Shown piece by piece: positions 39,924 to 47,035 of a DNA stretch of 47,035 nt (positions are counted from its first letter, which is position 1; each line of letters begins with the position of its first letter). The notes under the pieces were generated by a model. The model did not search any database. It was not told the DNA's origin and was given only the letters and a program-made list of their open reading frames with translations. A program made the position numbers and the translations under genes. Origin of the DNA: JBIYSM02 sp044759095 (GTDB taxonomy: Bacteria; Bacillota; Bacilli; Brevibacillales; Brevibacillaceae); contig NZ_JBIYSM020000037.1 in the NCBI RefSeq assembly GCF_044759095.2, positions 1 to 47,035 of the forward strand. The letters are read 5' to 3'.

Positions 39924-40436
39924 CTACTTCAGGTATCCATTGGCTTTCAGCTTCTTCCGATGTTGCCGCCATAATGTTGTCCAACTGAACCGGTATTCCC
40001 GGCAGATCACTGCAACGTAATGAGCAAGTGCCACAATCGCATCAATGACCTGCAGCAGCGAATGCTCTAATTGTTCACGATCATGGCTGCTAATTTTTTC
40101 AGGTCGGTTGGCCACGCAAACTCCCTGGATGGCACTTAACGCTTCGGTCAGTTCTTCTGCTGTCTTTGCCTTCACGCTGCTCCTGTGTAAGTCCACCCCG
40201 TCGCCGTCAAGTTTGGATACGAATGCTCCGCCGGTGTATTCTGCCGCTACCTCCATCGCGAGAAAACCACAATCGAGTTTCCCGACGGCTACGGGCACCG
40301 CTTCGTCCGGAAGCTCTCGCTCGCCAGTTTCGACCATTGCGACCGTCGAGCGTGACACATACAGTTCGGATGCAAAATCTTTTTGTGTCACGCCGTACAG
40401 CGCACGCGCTTCCTTCAATGCTTGTCCGATACTCAA
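39924..40436 (-). CDS. XRE-family HTH regulator
   Basis: 170 residues from TTG 40436 (GGGGGTG upstream). N-terminal HTH ALKEARALYGVTQKDFASELYVSRSTVAMVETGERELP at about 6-43. The rest is a helical domain (LLQVIDAIVALAHYVAVICREY) without a known family. It lies in the early region, so it may modulate early or replication genes. Confidence 0.75.
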   Translation of the reverse strand: MSIGQALKEARALYGVTQKDFASELYVSRSTVAMVETGERELPDEAVPVAVGKLDCGFLAMEVAAEYTGGAFVSKLDGDGVDLHRSSVKAKTAEELTEALSAIQGVCVANRPEKISSHDREQLEHSLLQVIDAIVALAHYVAVICREYRFSWTTLWRQHRKKLKANGYLK

Positions 40437-40477
40437 CCCCTTCACCCCCTTTTTTGTGACCTTCCCCGCCTATGCTG

Positions 40478-41032
40478 TCACTCTGGGATGTCGTAGGATA
40501 AAGGTGTGCTCATCATTCCTCCCTCGGCTTGCTGAGGGAATCTCTTTTTATCCAGGTACCCAGCGAAGGCTAACGCATCATCTGCGTGGATCTCGGTTAC
40601 TGATACGTCTTTTAATGGGCCACGAGTATCCGTCCAGAGTTGCACGAAGACCTTCATGTACCTGCAATCCGCGATCAACACTTTTCGGACGCAAATTCCG
40701 CAAGTAGGTGGTAAAACCTCGTCCTTCAGGATTTCGTAGCTGATTCCCCTGGCTTGCAGTTCGGCGACATAATCGGATACCTTTTTCTCAAGTTGAGGGA
40801 ATGCTGGTTGGGACACGGTTTTTTCCTCCTTACGAAGCTGGGCGACGAACTCTTTCCAGGCAGCCAGCAGTGCATGCCGCCGCTCGCGGTAGCTTTCCCT
40901 ACGCTCTGGCTCCCAGTTCATCGACAAGCGCAAGTTACGATACGTCAGGCCAAAAATACGCCCGGCGTTACGGAATCCACTCTTACGGGAGATTCTTCCA
41001 AAAGTGTGGAAGTACTCGTCTTTTGTGAACAT
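40478..41032 (-). CDS. Hypothetical early protein
   Basis: 184 residues. Basic N-terminus (ERRESYRERRHALLAAWKEF) and a C-terminal half with ICVRKVLIADCRYMKVFVQLW. No family recognised. ATG after AGGCGGTGAACCCGG. Confidence 0.6.
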   Translation of the reverse strand: MFTKDEYFHTFGRISRKSGFRNAGRIFGLTYRNLRLSMNWEPERRESYRERRHALLAAWKEFVAQLRKEEKTVSQPAFPQLEKKVSDYVAELQARGISYEILKDEVLPPTCGICVRKVLIADCRYMKVFVQLWTDTRGPLKDVSVTEIHADDALAFAGYLDKKRFPQQAEGGMMSTPLSYDIPE

Positions 41033-41049
41033 CCGGGTTCACCGCCTTC

Positions 41050-41739
41050 CTACGACACACGCCGCGGCATCCAAGCATCTATGTAGCGCAGCACCTGTTG
41101 AAGTTCCTGCCGGCGGACGTCTCGGTAACTTGCAACGGCCCAGCGGTCTTTTATTTCTCGATGCAGCTGCTGGAACAACTCCCGGCGCCGTTGTGAGTCA
41201 GCTTCAATTTCGTATACTCGGCGGGATACTGCTTTTTGAAGAGCGCGTTGCTCGCCGTGGTCGAGGGTAATCTGCTCGTCGACCTTTTGCTCTAGTTCGA
41301 TTAGCTTCTGGCTGTGGGATTGGGCGATCGACTTTACCTCCTCCATCTCCTCTGCCAGTTCTACTGTCAACTGAAGGGATTTGATCAACGCTTGGCGTTC
41401 GCTTAACGGAACAACTTTGTTTTGTTCAAACTGTTTTAGATGTTGTTCCATTTGATTAAAAGCTTTGATGTAATCTTCTTTGAATTGTGCGGCTTCTTTA
41501 CCGGTGTATCCCATGACAAGGAAGGTAAATCCGTCGCGCGTGATGTCCATTTTCGGCATTTGTCTACCTTGCAAATTGATATAAGAGGACTCTGCAAAAT
41601 TGCTGAGTCGAAACTCATCGCTGCATCCGAGATTGCGAATGTCACGTAACACATCTGCATGATTTTTCCCAAACACTTCGGCCACGATCAGACTATCTGT
41701 TAATGGACGGCCGTTTTCAATGAAGACCAATTGATTCAC
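41050..41739 (-). CDS. Rha family regulatory protein with ORF6C-like end
   Basis: 229 residues from GTG 41739 (AAAGGAGATG upstream). The N-terminal Rha domain is diagnostic: SLIVAEVFGKNHADVLRDIRNL, YINLQGRQMPKMDITRDGFTFLVMGYTGKEAAQFKEDYIKAFNQME. A coiled coil follows, and residues 150-229 resemble the ORF6C/KilA C-terminal domain (ALQKAVSRRVYEI). Rha affects phage growth in some hosts and such proteins are often antirepressors. Confidence 0.88.
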   Translation of the reverse strand: MNQLVFIENGRPLTDSLIVAEVFGKNHADVLRDIRNLGCSDEFRLSNFAESSYINLQGRQMPKMDITRDGFTFLVMGYTGKEAAQFKEDYIKAFNQMEQHLKQFEQNKVVPLSERQALIKSLQLTVELAEEMEEVKSIAQSHSQKLIELEQKVDEQITLDHGEQRALQKAVSRRVYEIEADSQRRRELFQQLHREIKDRWAVASYRDVRRQELQQVLRYIDAWMPRRVS

Positions 41740-41743
41740 ACTT

Positions 41744-41926
41744 TCATCTCCTTTCATTGTGTTCATCTAGGTCGGATTCCGCGGAAACGTTACACGGTTT
41801 AAGCGGCTGTGCAAGTGATTCGAGATCTTTAACACTGGTTAAATCGATTACCTCAGAGGATCCCAAAATGTCCTGTAACTCTTTCGGGGTAATCGGTTGG
41901 CCGGTGGCGAATGTCACCTGTTCCAT
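41744..41926 (-). CDS. Small acidic hypothetical protein
   Basis: 60 residues from ATG 41926 (AAAGGAGATGACAAGC upstream). MEQVTFATGQPITPKELQDI, then VIDLTSVKDLESLAQPL. No family recognised. An inverted repeat CTGCCC-AATAA-GGGCAG lies at 41957-41973, just upstream on the minus strand. Confidence 0.6.
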   Translation of the reverse strand: MEQVTFATGQPITPKELQDILGSSEVIDLTSVKDLESLAQPLKPCNVSAESDLDEHNERR

Positions 41927-41970
41927 GCTTGTCATCTCCTTTGGCTTGTCCATCTGCCCAATAAGGGCAG

Positions 41971-42198
41971 CTATGCACTGTCATGCTCCTTTGCCGCCTC
42001 GGCCTTAGCGACGTGAACCAGCGACTCGATCCAAGCACGTTTGAACATCCTGACCTCTGGAAGAGAGTCGTTTTCTTTCCACCAACGCTCTTGTTCTTCA
42101 GGCGTCATAAACGGGAGAGCTGAACGAATTTTGATGGTGGTGTTACCGACCTGCATGACGTATGTTGGGCGTTTCAACGGATCTCGGTCTTGTTCCAT
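41971..42198 (-). CDS. Small hypothetical early protein
   Basis: 75 residues from ATG 42198 (AAGGGGTGATG upstream). Contains TYVMQVGNTTIKIRSALPFMTPEEQERWW, a motif seen in small phage early proteins. A second candidate start, ATG 42258, would add a His/Arg-rich stretch and follows GTAGGTG. Confidence 0.65.
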   Translation of the reverse strand: MEQDRDPLKRPTYVMQVGNTTIKIRSALPFMTPEEQERWWKENDSLPEVRMFKRAWIESLVHVAKAEAAKEHDSA

Positions 42199-42379
42199 CC
42201 CCACATCACCCCTTCTTCTATGGGTATGCGGGTGATGAAGGGGGACAACCTTAGGCATTTTCAACACCTACTTTCTTGTAGGATTTTCCATTGCCTCCAC
42301 CGAATTTGTTTGTCAGAAGAACGTGAACTTTGGCGAGTGGCGTTCTTCCGCATGTCGGAGACGGATGGTGGTGAAAAAA

Positions 42380-42733
42380 ATGGACATTTCGGCAATAGTA
42401 AGACAAAAAGAATTTTTTCTTCAGTTTGCGCATGAATGCTTACTAAATTCTCGGAAAGCTATAAACTGTTATTCTGAAACAAAGAACATTCACGTTGCTT
42501 TGCAATTCATGAATCAGGCTTTCCAATGTATTAAAATCGCTCAATCTCTTTATTTGCAAATATGCGACCGTGGCGAAATTCAATACTTTGAAGACTTTTT
42601 CCATCAATTTAATAACCTGAACCAAGAATTCTTAGAAGCGTTGAATGAAACGCATAGCTTCCAGCATTCTCTTGATTTACTCGATGGCCTTGAAGAAATA
42701 TACCAAGAATTAAAAAGTTATTTTCACATGTAA
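42380..42733 (+). CDS. Rightward helical hypothetical protein
   Basis: 117 residues from ATG 42380 (GGTGGTG, then six As, upstream). AT-rich, unlike the flanking genes, and fully helical (FFLQFAHECLLNSRKAINCY, then LDLLDGLEEIYQELKSY). The opposite strand has no credible gene. Earlier starts at 42365 and 42323 exist. It stands alone in the leftward region. Confidence 0.65.
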   Translation: MDISAIVRQKEFFLQFAHECLLNSRKAINCYSETKNIHVALQFMNQAFQCIKIAQSLYLQICDRGEIQYFEDFFHQFNNLNQEFLEALNETHSFQHSLDLLDGLEEIYQELKSYFHM

Positions 42734-42736
42734 CTT

Positions 42737-42946
42737 TTAGCGAAAGCTAAACCATTTTTTATGTCTCTCAACAGAAGAATCGAATTCTTCTTTAGTTGGA
42801 TGAAATGTTTTTAGCAAATTTCCAAGTTCTCTATGAAACTGAATTGCTCGATTTTCAGCCGTCGTTGTCGCGGCGGCTCTCTCTTCCAGAGCAGCCCTTA
42901 CTTCTTCTCGCACAATCTCGCGGATACGTTGATCGGTTAGTTGCAT
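42737..42946 (-). CDS. Small helical hypothetical protein
   Basis: 69 residues from ATG 42946, with a perfect AAAGGAGGTGATAACC. Helical, with LTDQRIREIVREEVRAALEERAA. It directly follows the Cro-like gene in the first leftward transcript. Confidence 0.65.
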   Translation of the reverse strand: MQLTDQRIREIVREEVRAALEERAAATTTAENRAIQFHRELGNLLKTFHPTKEEFDSSVERHKKWFSFR

Positions 42947-42975
42947 GGTTATCACCTCCTTTGCGGATCACCCTT

Positions 42976-43191
42976 TTAGGCTGGTTGTTCCTTTGAGGAA
43001 CATTCATCTTTAAAAAAAATTGTCCAGTTAAAACCCAATGCTTTAGCTATTGTTTTTGCTACCTTAACTGTTGGTGTCTTTGTATTGTTTTCGATATGAG
43101 TGTAATAGCTTCTTGAGATACCACATAGGTCTGCGGCTTGTTCTTGGGTTAGCCCCTTATTTTCACGTGTTTCTTTAAGCCAGTTTCGCAC
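42976..43191 (-). CDS. Cro-like XRE regulator
   Basis: 71 residues with one HTH (LKETRENKGLTQEQAADLCGISRSYYTHIENNTKTP) and no other domain. First gene of the leftward early transcript and divergent from the repressor, which is the position of Cro. GTG start after GGGGGTGATTAA. It should act on the operators at 43208-43312. Confidence 0.85.
   Translation of the reverse strand: MRNWLKETRENKGLTQEQAADLCGISRSYYTHIENNTKTPTVKVAKTIAKALGFNWTIFFKDECSSKEQPA
42987..43001. promoter_or_regulatory. Possible extra operator inside the Cro-like gene
   Basis: GTTCCT-TTG-AGGAAC is a perfect 15-bp palindrome matching the GTTNCT-N3-RGNAAC pattern of the three operators in the switch. It falls in the last codons of the Cro-like gene. 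It may be a fourth site or coincidence. Confidence 0.4.
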
Positions 43192-43207
43192 TTAATCACC
43201 CCCAAAA

Positions 43208-43222
43208 GTTCCTAAAAGTAAC
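43208..43222. promoter_or_regulatory. Operator O1
   Basis: GTTCCT-AAA-AGTAAC, 15 bp. It lies about 12 bases past the leftward -10, over the early transcribed region, so binding would block elongation or initiation from the leftward promoter. Confidence 0.7.
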
Positions 43223-43233
43223 TTGATGACTTT

Positions 43234-43262
43234 ATTATATGTTCCTTAAAGTAACATGTCAA
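43234..43262 (-). promoter_or_regulatory. Leftward early promoter with operator O2 in the spacer
   Basis: On the minus strand a perfect TTGACA (43262-43257), a 17-bp spacer and a perfect TATAAT (43239-43234). The spacer (43241-43255) is filled by GTTCCT-TAA-AGTAAC, operator O2, so a bound repressor would exclude RNA polymerase. This is the strongest promoter in the window and drives the Cro-like gene and the early region. Confidence 0.85.
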
Positions 43263-43297
43263 CACTAAATTAACACTGTTAGTAACATTTATTCCAT

Positions 43298-43320
43298 GTT
43301 TCTCTAGGTAACTTTATAAT
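43298..43320 (+). promoter_or_regulatory. Rightward repressor promoter with operator O3
   Basis: TATAAT at 43315-43320 is preceded by operator O3, GTTTCT-CTA-GGTAAC (43298-43312), sitting in the spacer; the -35 is poor. A half-site GTTAGTAAC lies at 43278-43286. The weak promoter with its own operator fits repressor autoregulation. Confidence 0.6.
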
Positions 43321-43354
43321 GGATTCAGAAACAGATGGGCTGGTGAGTATTGTG

Positions 43355-43720
43355 GTGTTTGCAAAACGGCTAAAAGCCGAGAGGGAAAAAAGAAAAGCCA
43401 AAGATCCCAAGTGGACGCAGGGGTATGTAGCTGATCTAATTGGTGTTGCTCGCCCTACTTACACTGCATACGAAGCTGGAACCAAGCAGCCTCCGATGGA
43501 AACAGTAAGCAAGCTAGCTGATCTATTTAATGTATCCACTGACTATCTACATGGAAAAACTAACGATCCCTCTCCTATCGGGAAGACAGAAGCGTCTGAC
43601 AAGCTTGTAAACGTGTTTTTCCGCGAGTGGGATAAGGCTGACGAAGAAAAAAGGAAGAGGACGTTGGAGTTTCTGAAATTCCTGAATCAGATGGCTGATG
43701 AGGAGAACAACAAGAATTGA
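43355..43720 (+). CDS. Phage repressor (XRE family, ImmR-like)
   Basis: 121 residues. HTH at about 15-45 (WTQGYVADLIGVARPTYTAYEAGTKQP), then a C-terminal segment with FFREWDKADEEKRKRTLEFLKF. No LexA-type peptidase domain, so inactivation depends on another protein, most likely ImmA encoded downstream. The GTG at 43355 is preferred (GGTGAG, 7 bases) because the ATG at 43319 lies inside the -10. Maintains lysogeny at O1-O3. Confidence 0.85.
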   Translation: MFAKRLKAEREKRKAKDPKWTQGYVADLIGVARPTYTAYEAGTKQPPMETVSKLADLFNVSTDYLHGKTNDPSPIGKTEASDKLVNVFFREWDKADEEKRKRTLEFLKFLNQMADEENNKN

Positions 43721-43727
43721 CATCATG

Positions 43728-43759
43728 ACGCGCAGTTTAGATTATGAGGCGCGTTTTTT
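43728..43759 (+). terminator. Terminator after the repressor gene
   Basis: ACGCGC, a 15-base loop, GCGCGTTTTTT. It separates repressor transcription from the membrane protein gene and lets the repressor be expressed alone. Confidence 0.65.
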
Positions 43760-43786
43760 ATTTCGCTTAAATGAGAGGTGTGTGTT

Positions 43787-44305
43787 TTGTCGCAGAAAGA
43801 AAAAAAGTTGCAGAACACTTTCGTAAACGGTTTAATAGGTATTGCATTGATATTTGTTGTCGGTTTAGTCGTTAATTCGTTTACAGAGCAAACAGCAGCA
43901 CCGACAACTGAAGAAACACAACCAATTCAGGAACCGGAAAATAAACCTGCAAAAGAACTGACACAGGAACAGCGAAAACAACTTTATACCAGACTGGCAT
44001 CTCTTCACGATGAATTATCTAAAAGTTATCAGCTTCACCAGAAGTCTTACAATTCAGACCAATGGGACAAGTTTTCGGACGAGTGGAACAATAGACTCAA
44101 AAAACTTCAAACTGAATTTGGTTTGGATTCAAACACTTTCACCGGTACTGATTTTCTCCTGGCCGTAACACCATCAGACTTGTTTCTGTTATGGGCTGAA
44201 TACGATGCGCTGTTAGCAGGCCGAAAGAAGGACGATAGTGATATGAAGACTTTTAAGAATAGCATTTACCAAAATCTAAACAGAGCAAAAGAACTCATTA
44301 ACTAG
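43787..44305 (+). CDS. Membrane-anchored lysogeny-operon protein
   Basis: 172 residues from TTG 43787 (GAGAGGTG upstream; GTG 43778 is possible). A single transmembrane helix at about 12-32 (VNGLIGIALIFVVGLVVNSF) is followed by a Thr/Pro/Glu-rich linker and an extracytoplasmic helical domain with LHDELSKSYQLHQKSYNS. It is flanked by terminators and sits between repressor and ImmA, the usual place of lysogenic conversion genes. Superinfection exclusion is possible; not demonstrated. Confidence 0.7.
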   Translation: MSQKEKKLQNTFVNGLIGIALIFVVGLVVNSFTEQTAAPTTEETQPIQEPENKPAKELTQEQRKQLYTRLASLHDELSKSYQLHQKSYNSDQWDKFSDEWNNRLKKLQTEFGLDSNTFTGTDFLLAVTPSDLFLLWAEYDALLAGRKKDDSDMKTFKNSIYQNLNRAKELIN

Positions 44306-44326
44306 CCCACTTGGGCTTTTCTTTTC
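44304..44326 (+). terminator. Terminator after the membrane protein gene
   Basis: AGCCC-ACTT-GGGCT followed by TTTCTTTT. It overlaps the stop codon and isolates the membrane protein from the ImmA operon. Confidence 0.75.
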
Positions 44327-44337
44327 AACTCTACATA

Positions 44338-44351
44338 CGAACATACATTCC
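44338..44351 (+). promoter_or_regulatory. LexA-box-like site before immA
   Basis: CGAACATACATTCC matches 13 of 14 positions of the Bacillus LexA box CGAACRNRYGTTYC; the one mismatch is G to A in the core GTTC. It lies 20 bases before the immA start. No clear -35 is visible (a TATAAA at 44352-44357 is too close to the ribosome site to be a normal -10). Confidence 0.5.
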
Positions 44352-44371
44352 TATAAAATAGGAGGATTACC

Positions 44372-45004
44372 ATGTTGCAATGGAGCTATTACCAACCGAC
44401 CCAACTTGAGAAGCAGGTGATGAATCTTTATCAATCCATCGGCATTGAAAAACCAGTCGATATTGATGAGGTGCTGATTGCCTCCTGCCTTGGCATCAAA
44501 CTAATGTACGAACGCAATATCCTTCCACTCGCATACGAAAATGACCGGGTCCGATTCATCGTGTTGGACAAGTCCCTCACCGCAATGCAACAGCGACTTG
44601 ACTTCTTCCATGAGCTAGGACACTTGCTGCGGGGCCATGCCGGAGACCAGACCGAGTTGCCGGATTTGTTCAGCGGCCTTCAAGAGGAACAGGCCGATCA
44701 TTTTGCCAAGTATGCTCTGATGCCTTATCAAATGATTCAAAATCTGGATTTCCCTGAGTACGAGAGAGACGTTCCTTATCTTCTCTCCTCCGAATTTAGA
44801 GTCCCTATCGACCTTGCAAAAGAACGATGGGATCAAATCAAGCGACGTATCAGTGCTGGAAGATGGGAACAGGCATGCATCGAGCGCGAACGAAATCGGT
44901 ACAGAAAGGCTAGCTCAGCAAACTGGTGCGACGAAGCCAAGAAGATGTTTAGGACCGCGATTCAACGCAAAATGGAGAAAGGTCAAGGGGTTGTGTTTCG
45001 ATGA
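44372..45004 (+). CDS. ImmA/IrrE family metallopeptidase
   Basis: 210 residues. HExxH zinc motif HELGH at 80-84 with a glutamate ligand at 105-106 (LQEEQADHFA). ImmA of ICEBs1 and related phages cuts the repressor ImmR to trigger induction. The repressor here lacks its own protease, which fits. GGAGG precedes the ATG; the gene overlaps the next by 4 bases. The C-terminal 60 residues are unrecognised. Confidence 0.88.
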   Translation: MLQWSYYQPTQLEKQVMNLYQSIGIEKPVDIDEVLIASCLGIKLMYERNILPLAYENDRVRFIVLDKSLTAMQQRLDFFHELGHLLRGHAGDQTELPDLFSGLQEEQADHFAKYALMPYQMIQNLDFPEYERDVPYLLSSEFRVPIDLAKERWDQIKRRISAGRWEQACIERERNRYRKASSANWCDEAKKMFRTAIQRKMEKGQGVVFR

Positions 45005-45357
45005 AGATTCGTGTGTATTACGACTATTTTGAGGACAAGCTTGCTCCCATTTGGTACGTCACCTCCTTCCGCAAAGGAGAACTCCCCTGGGACCGAGAGA
45101 AGGTTTACATATCCATCGATGCTCCGTTTGAACGAATAGGGATGGAAGACTTTCTGTCGGATGCACAGGGGTTATCGGTTACGATGGCAGAGCTGACTCA
45201 ACACGTTGATAATCCCAGAAAGCTTGGCATCTATCTACCACCTCTTCGGCGTTCAGCTGTTGAGGCTGGTTATGATTATTGGGATACAGAACACCTAATC
45301 ATCCAGGTTGCGGATATTGAAGAAGTATTGCAAATGCAGGATTTTGGGGATGGATGA
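45001..45357 (+). CDS. Hypothetical protein between immA and integrase
   Basis: 118 residues, ATGA overlap with immA. RVYYDYFEDKLAPIWYVTSFRKGELPWDREKVYISID is an alpha-beta opening, and the end reads HLIIQVADIEEVLQMQDF. No family recognised. Translational coupling to immA suggests a related regulatory role. Confidence 0.65.
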   Translation: MKIRVYYDYFEDKLAPIWYVTSFRKGELPWDREKVYISIDAPFERIGMEDFLSDAQGLSVTMAELTQHVDNPRKLGIYLPPLRRSAVEAGYDYWDTEHLIIQVADIEEVLQMQDFGDG

Positions 45358-45410
45358 TCTGGGGAATATGAGTAATCCATTTTTCTACACCCTTCGCCTT
45401 ACCTGGTTGG

Positions 45411-45428
45411 TATAATCATAAGGAGGTG
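45411..45428 (+). promoter_or_regulatory. Possible extended -10 and ribosome site before the integrase
   Basis: TTGGTATAAT carries the TG extension of an extended -10 (TATAAT at 45411-45416), followed at once by AAGGAGGTG (45420-45428). The two signals almost overlap, leaving a very short leader, so the promoter may be weak or accidental. The ribosome site is strong. Confidence 0.35.
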
Positions 45429-45433
45429 ATTGT

Positions 45434-46996
45434 ATGAGCCGCCCTACTCACTTAGATGTTTTTGTCTACCTACGGAAAAGTAGGAAGGACGTAGAAGAAG
45501 AACGCAAAGCCCTGGAGAACAACACTCCATTTGATACTTTGGCCAAACACCGTCGGGAACTGATGGAGCTGATTCGTCGTGAAGGCCATAATGTGATTGG
45601 TATCTTTGAGGAAGTAGTATCTGGTGAGTACCTATCTGAACGGCCAGAAGCCCAGGAAATGCTTCGCCAGGTTGAGGAAGGTCTGGTCGAGGGCGTCATT
45701 GTTATGGACCTCGATCGCTTTGGTCGTGGAGACATGATCGATGCCGGTACCATTTTTCGAGCATTCAAGTTTTCTGAAACCCTGATCATTACTCCTTCGG
45801 AGGTTATCGACTGTAATGCAGAAGGTGCCGAGCTGTTCTTCGGCGTGAAATCGATCATTGCCCGTGAGGAACTAAAGCAGATTAATAAACGCTTGCAGGG
45901 TGGCCGGCGGCGATCAGCAAAAGACGGGAAGTCAATTACACGTAAACCTCCGTATGGCTATTCGCGTGACGAGAATCTCAAACTGATTCCTCATCCGGAA
46001 GAAGCACCTATCGTCCAGAAAATTTTTGAATTGGTAGCCGGTGGACATGGCCGTCAGGCGGTCGTGAAACATTTGGACTCGCTTGGTGTAAAGCCGCCCG
46101 AGGGAGACTTATGGGAGCAGTCAACGGTTTCGCACATCATCAAGAATGAAGTTTACCTGGGCCATATCATCTGGGGAAAAGAGAAACACCTGAAGCGAAA
46201 CGGAAGAAGGGTGCGAAAGAAAGTTCCTCCCGAATTATGGATCCGTCATGAAAATGCTCATGAGGCAATCGTCAGCCAAGACCTTTTCGACGAAGCGAAC
46301 ACAGCTCTACGTGATCGCTGGAGAGCCCCCACAAGAGAAGGGGTAGGTCTAAGCAATCCCCTGGCAGGAATCATCAAATGTGGCCTATGTGAGAGGGCCT
46401 TGTATCTGTCTCGTACAGCCGATAGACCGAATCCTCAGTTGCGTTGTATTAACCCACATTGTCAATCCTTACAGAAGGGCGTACTATTACCTCTCGCTGA
46501 ACAGCGAATTCTACAATCGCTTGAAATCTTGGCTCAGAAGTCATCTCTCTCTGAGGAGGAATTGGCTGCATCGTTACAAAACGAGAAGGACGATGTAGTG
46601 GAAACGAAGCAGAAGCAGGTCAGTCTCCTTAACAAAGATATCGCTGAGCTTAATTCCATGAGGGAGACGGCATTTGAGATGCTTGAGAAGAAAGTTTACA
46701 GTGAAGAATTGTTCCTCCAGCGGCACAAAAGCATTTCAGACAGGATTAAAGAGGCAGAATCATCTATCCAACGTCTACAACAAGAACTCGAAGCCGAGCT
46801 TCATAGACGTATGCATCAAATAACCATAGTCCCAAAAGTCCGAGCTGTCTTGGAGAATTACTACAGCCTGCAGGATCCAACACAAAAAAATCGCCTTCTC
46901 AAGTCGATCATCGAGAAGGCGCTGTTCATCCGAAAAAAAGAGTGGACGAAAAAAGACCAGTTTGAAATTGAGGTCATTCCGAGGTTCCCGATTTAA
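45434..46996 (+). CDS. int: Large serine recombinase (integrase)
   Basis: 520 residues. Resolvase-type catalytic domain 8-155 with nucleophile Ser16 (YLRKSRKD) and VIVMDLDRFGRGDM. Recombinase domain about 165-275 with PYGYSRDENLKLIPHPEEAPIV. Zinc ribbon about 312-345 (KCGLCERALYL, then RCINPHC). Coiled coil about 375-460, which in this family controls directionality. It catalyses attP x attB integration without host factors. A dedicated directionality factor is not recognisable in the window. Confidence 0.93.
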   Translation: MSRPTHLDVFVYLRKSRKDVEEERKALENNTPFDTLAKHRRELMELIRREGHNVIGIFEEVVSGEYLSERPEAQEMLRQVEEGLVEGVIVMDLDRFGRGDMIDAGTIFRAFKFSETLIITPSEVIDCNAEGAELFFGVKSIIAREELKQINKRLQGGRRRSAKDGKSITRKPPYGYSRDENLKLIPHPEEAPIVQKIFELVAGGHGRQAVVKHLDSLGVKPPEGDLWEQSTVSHIIKNEVYLGHIIWGKEKHLKRNGRRVRKKVPPELWIRHENAHEAIVSQDLFDEANTALRDRWRAPTREGVGLSNPLAGIIKCGLCERALYLSRTADRPNPQLRCINPHCQSLQKGVLLPLAEQRILQSLEILAQKSSLSEEELAASLQNEKDDVVETKQKQVSLLNKDIAELNSMRETAFEMLEKKVYSEELFLQRHKSISDRIKEAESSIQRLQQELEAELHRRMHQITIVPKVRAVLENYYSLQDPTQKNRLLKSIIEKALFIRKKEWTKKDQFEIEVIPRFPI

Positions 46997-47035
46997 CCCG
47001 GGGCCTTTATGTATATATCGTCGCGATGTGTACTG
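46959..47035. repeat. Right copy of 77-bp terminal direct repeat
   Basis: Identical to bases 1-77. It includes the integrase stop codon (46994-46996) and the intergenic bases carrying the candidate attP core. See the left copy. Confidence 0.9.

Noticed and set aside
196..47035. CRISPR array
   Set aside because: No regularly spaced repeats with unique spacers were seen; the only tandem repeats are the 22-bp iterons, which have no spacers.
1..47035. rRNA genes, tRNA genes or insertion sequences
   Set aside because: No rRNA motifs, complete tRNA cloverleaf or transposase gene were recognised on either strand.

Overview
The window is a complete temperate phage genome. Its first 77 bases (1-77) and last 77 bases (46959-47035) are identical, so the sequence closes into a circle of about 46,958 bp; the repeat length suggests an assembler overlap rather than biological terminal redundancy. 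The host is probably a Gram-positive member of the Bacillota, class Bacilli. The reasons are strong AAGGAGGTG-type ribosome sites with frequent GTG and TTG starts, LexA boxes of the Bacillus type, ImmA, ArpU, YolD, XkdX and Rha families, and an amidase carrying a stalk domain like those of Paenibacillus and Brevibacillus relatives. The exact host cannot be read from the sequence.

Layout. Almost everything is transcribed leftward (minus strand). From right to left, starting at the switch: a lysogeny/lysis control region at 43.2 kb has three matching 15-bp operators and a perfect-consensus leftward promoter. The leftward early genes (43.2 to 27.4 kb) encode a Cro-like protein, Rha, an XRE regulator, a DnaD-like initiator containing 22-bp iterons, a DnaC-like loader, many small unknown proteins, a SNF2-type helicase with a PD-(D/E)XK nuclease, a J-domain protein, ArpU, and two small tyrosine recombinases. 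A 464-bp non-coding stretch then precedes the late genes (26.9 to 4.9 kb). These comprise a lambda-like head module (terminase, gpW, portal, ClpP-like protease, decoration protein, capsid E), a P2-like contractile tail (sheath, tube, E/E', tape measure, X, D, V, U, W, J, I, fibres), then XkdX, holin, amidase and a small membrane protein.

Left end. Beyond the late terminator lie two leftward accessory units. The first is an AT-rich AAA+ ATPase plus subtilisin-like protease pair resembling the IetAS antiphage system, with its own promoter and terminator. The second is an overlapping four-gene cassette (WYL-like protein, LexA DNA-binding domain, a second LexA-like winged helix, YolD) behind a promoter carrying a LexA-box-like site.

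Right end. The rightward lysogeny operon (43.3 to 47.0 kb) encodes the repressor, a membrane-anchored protein, ImmA preceded by a 13/14 match to the LexA box, an unknown protein and a large serine integrase. Across the circle junction the integrase is followed by a candidate attP and a rightward terminator (161-190). The sequence therefore suggests two DNA-damage inputs, one through ImmA and the repressor and one through the LexA-domain cassette.
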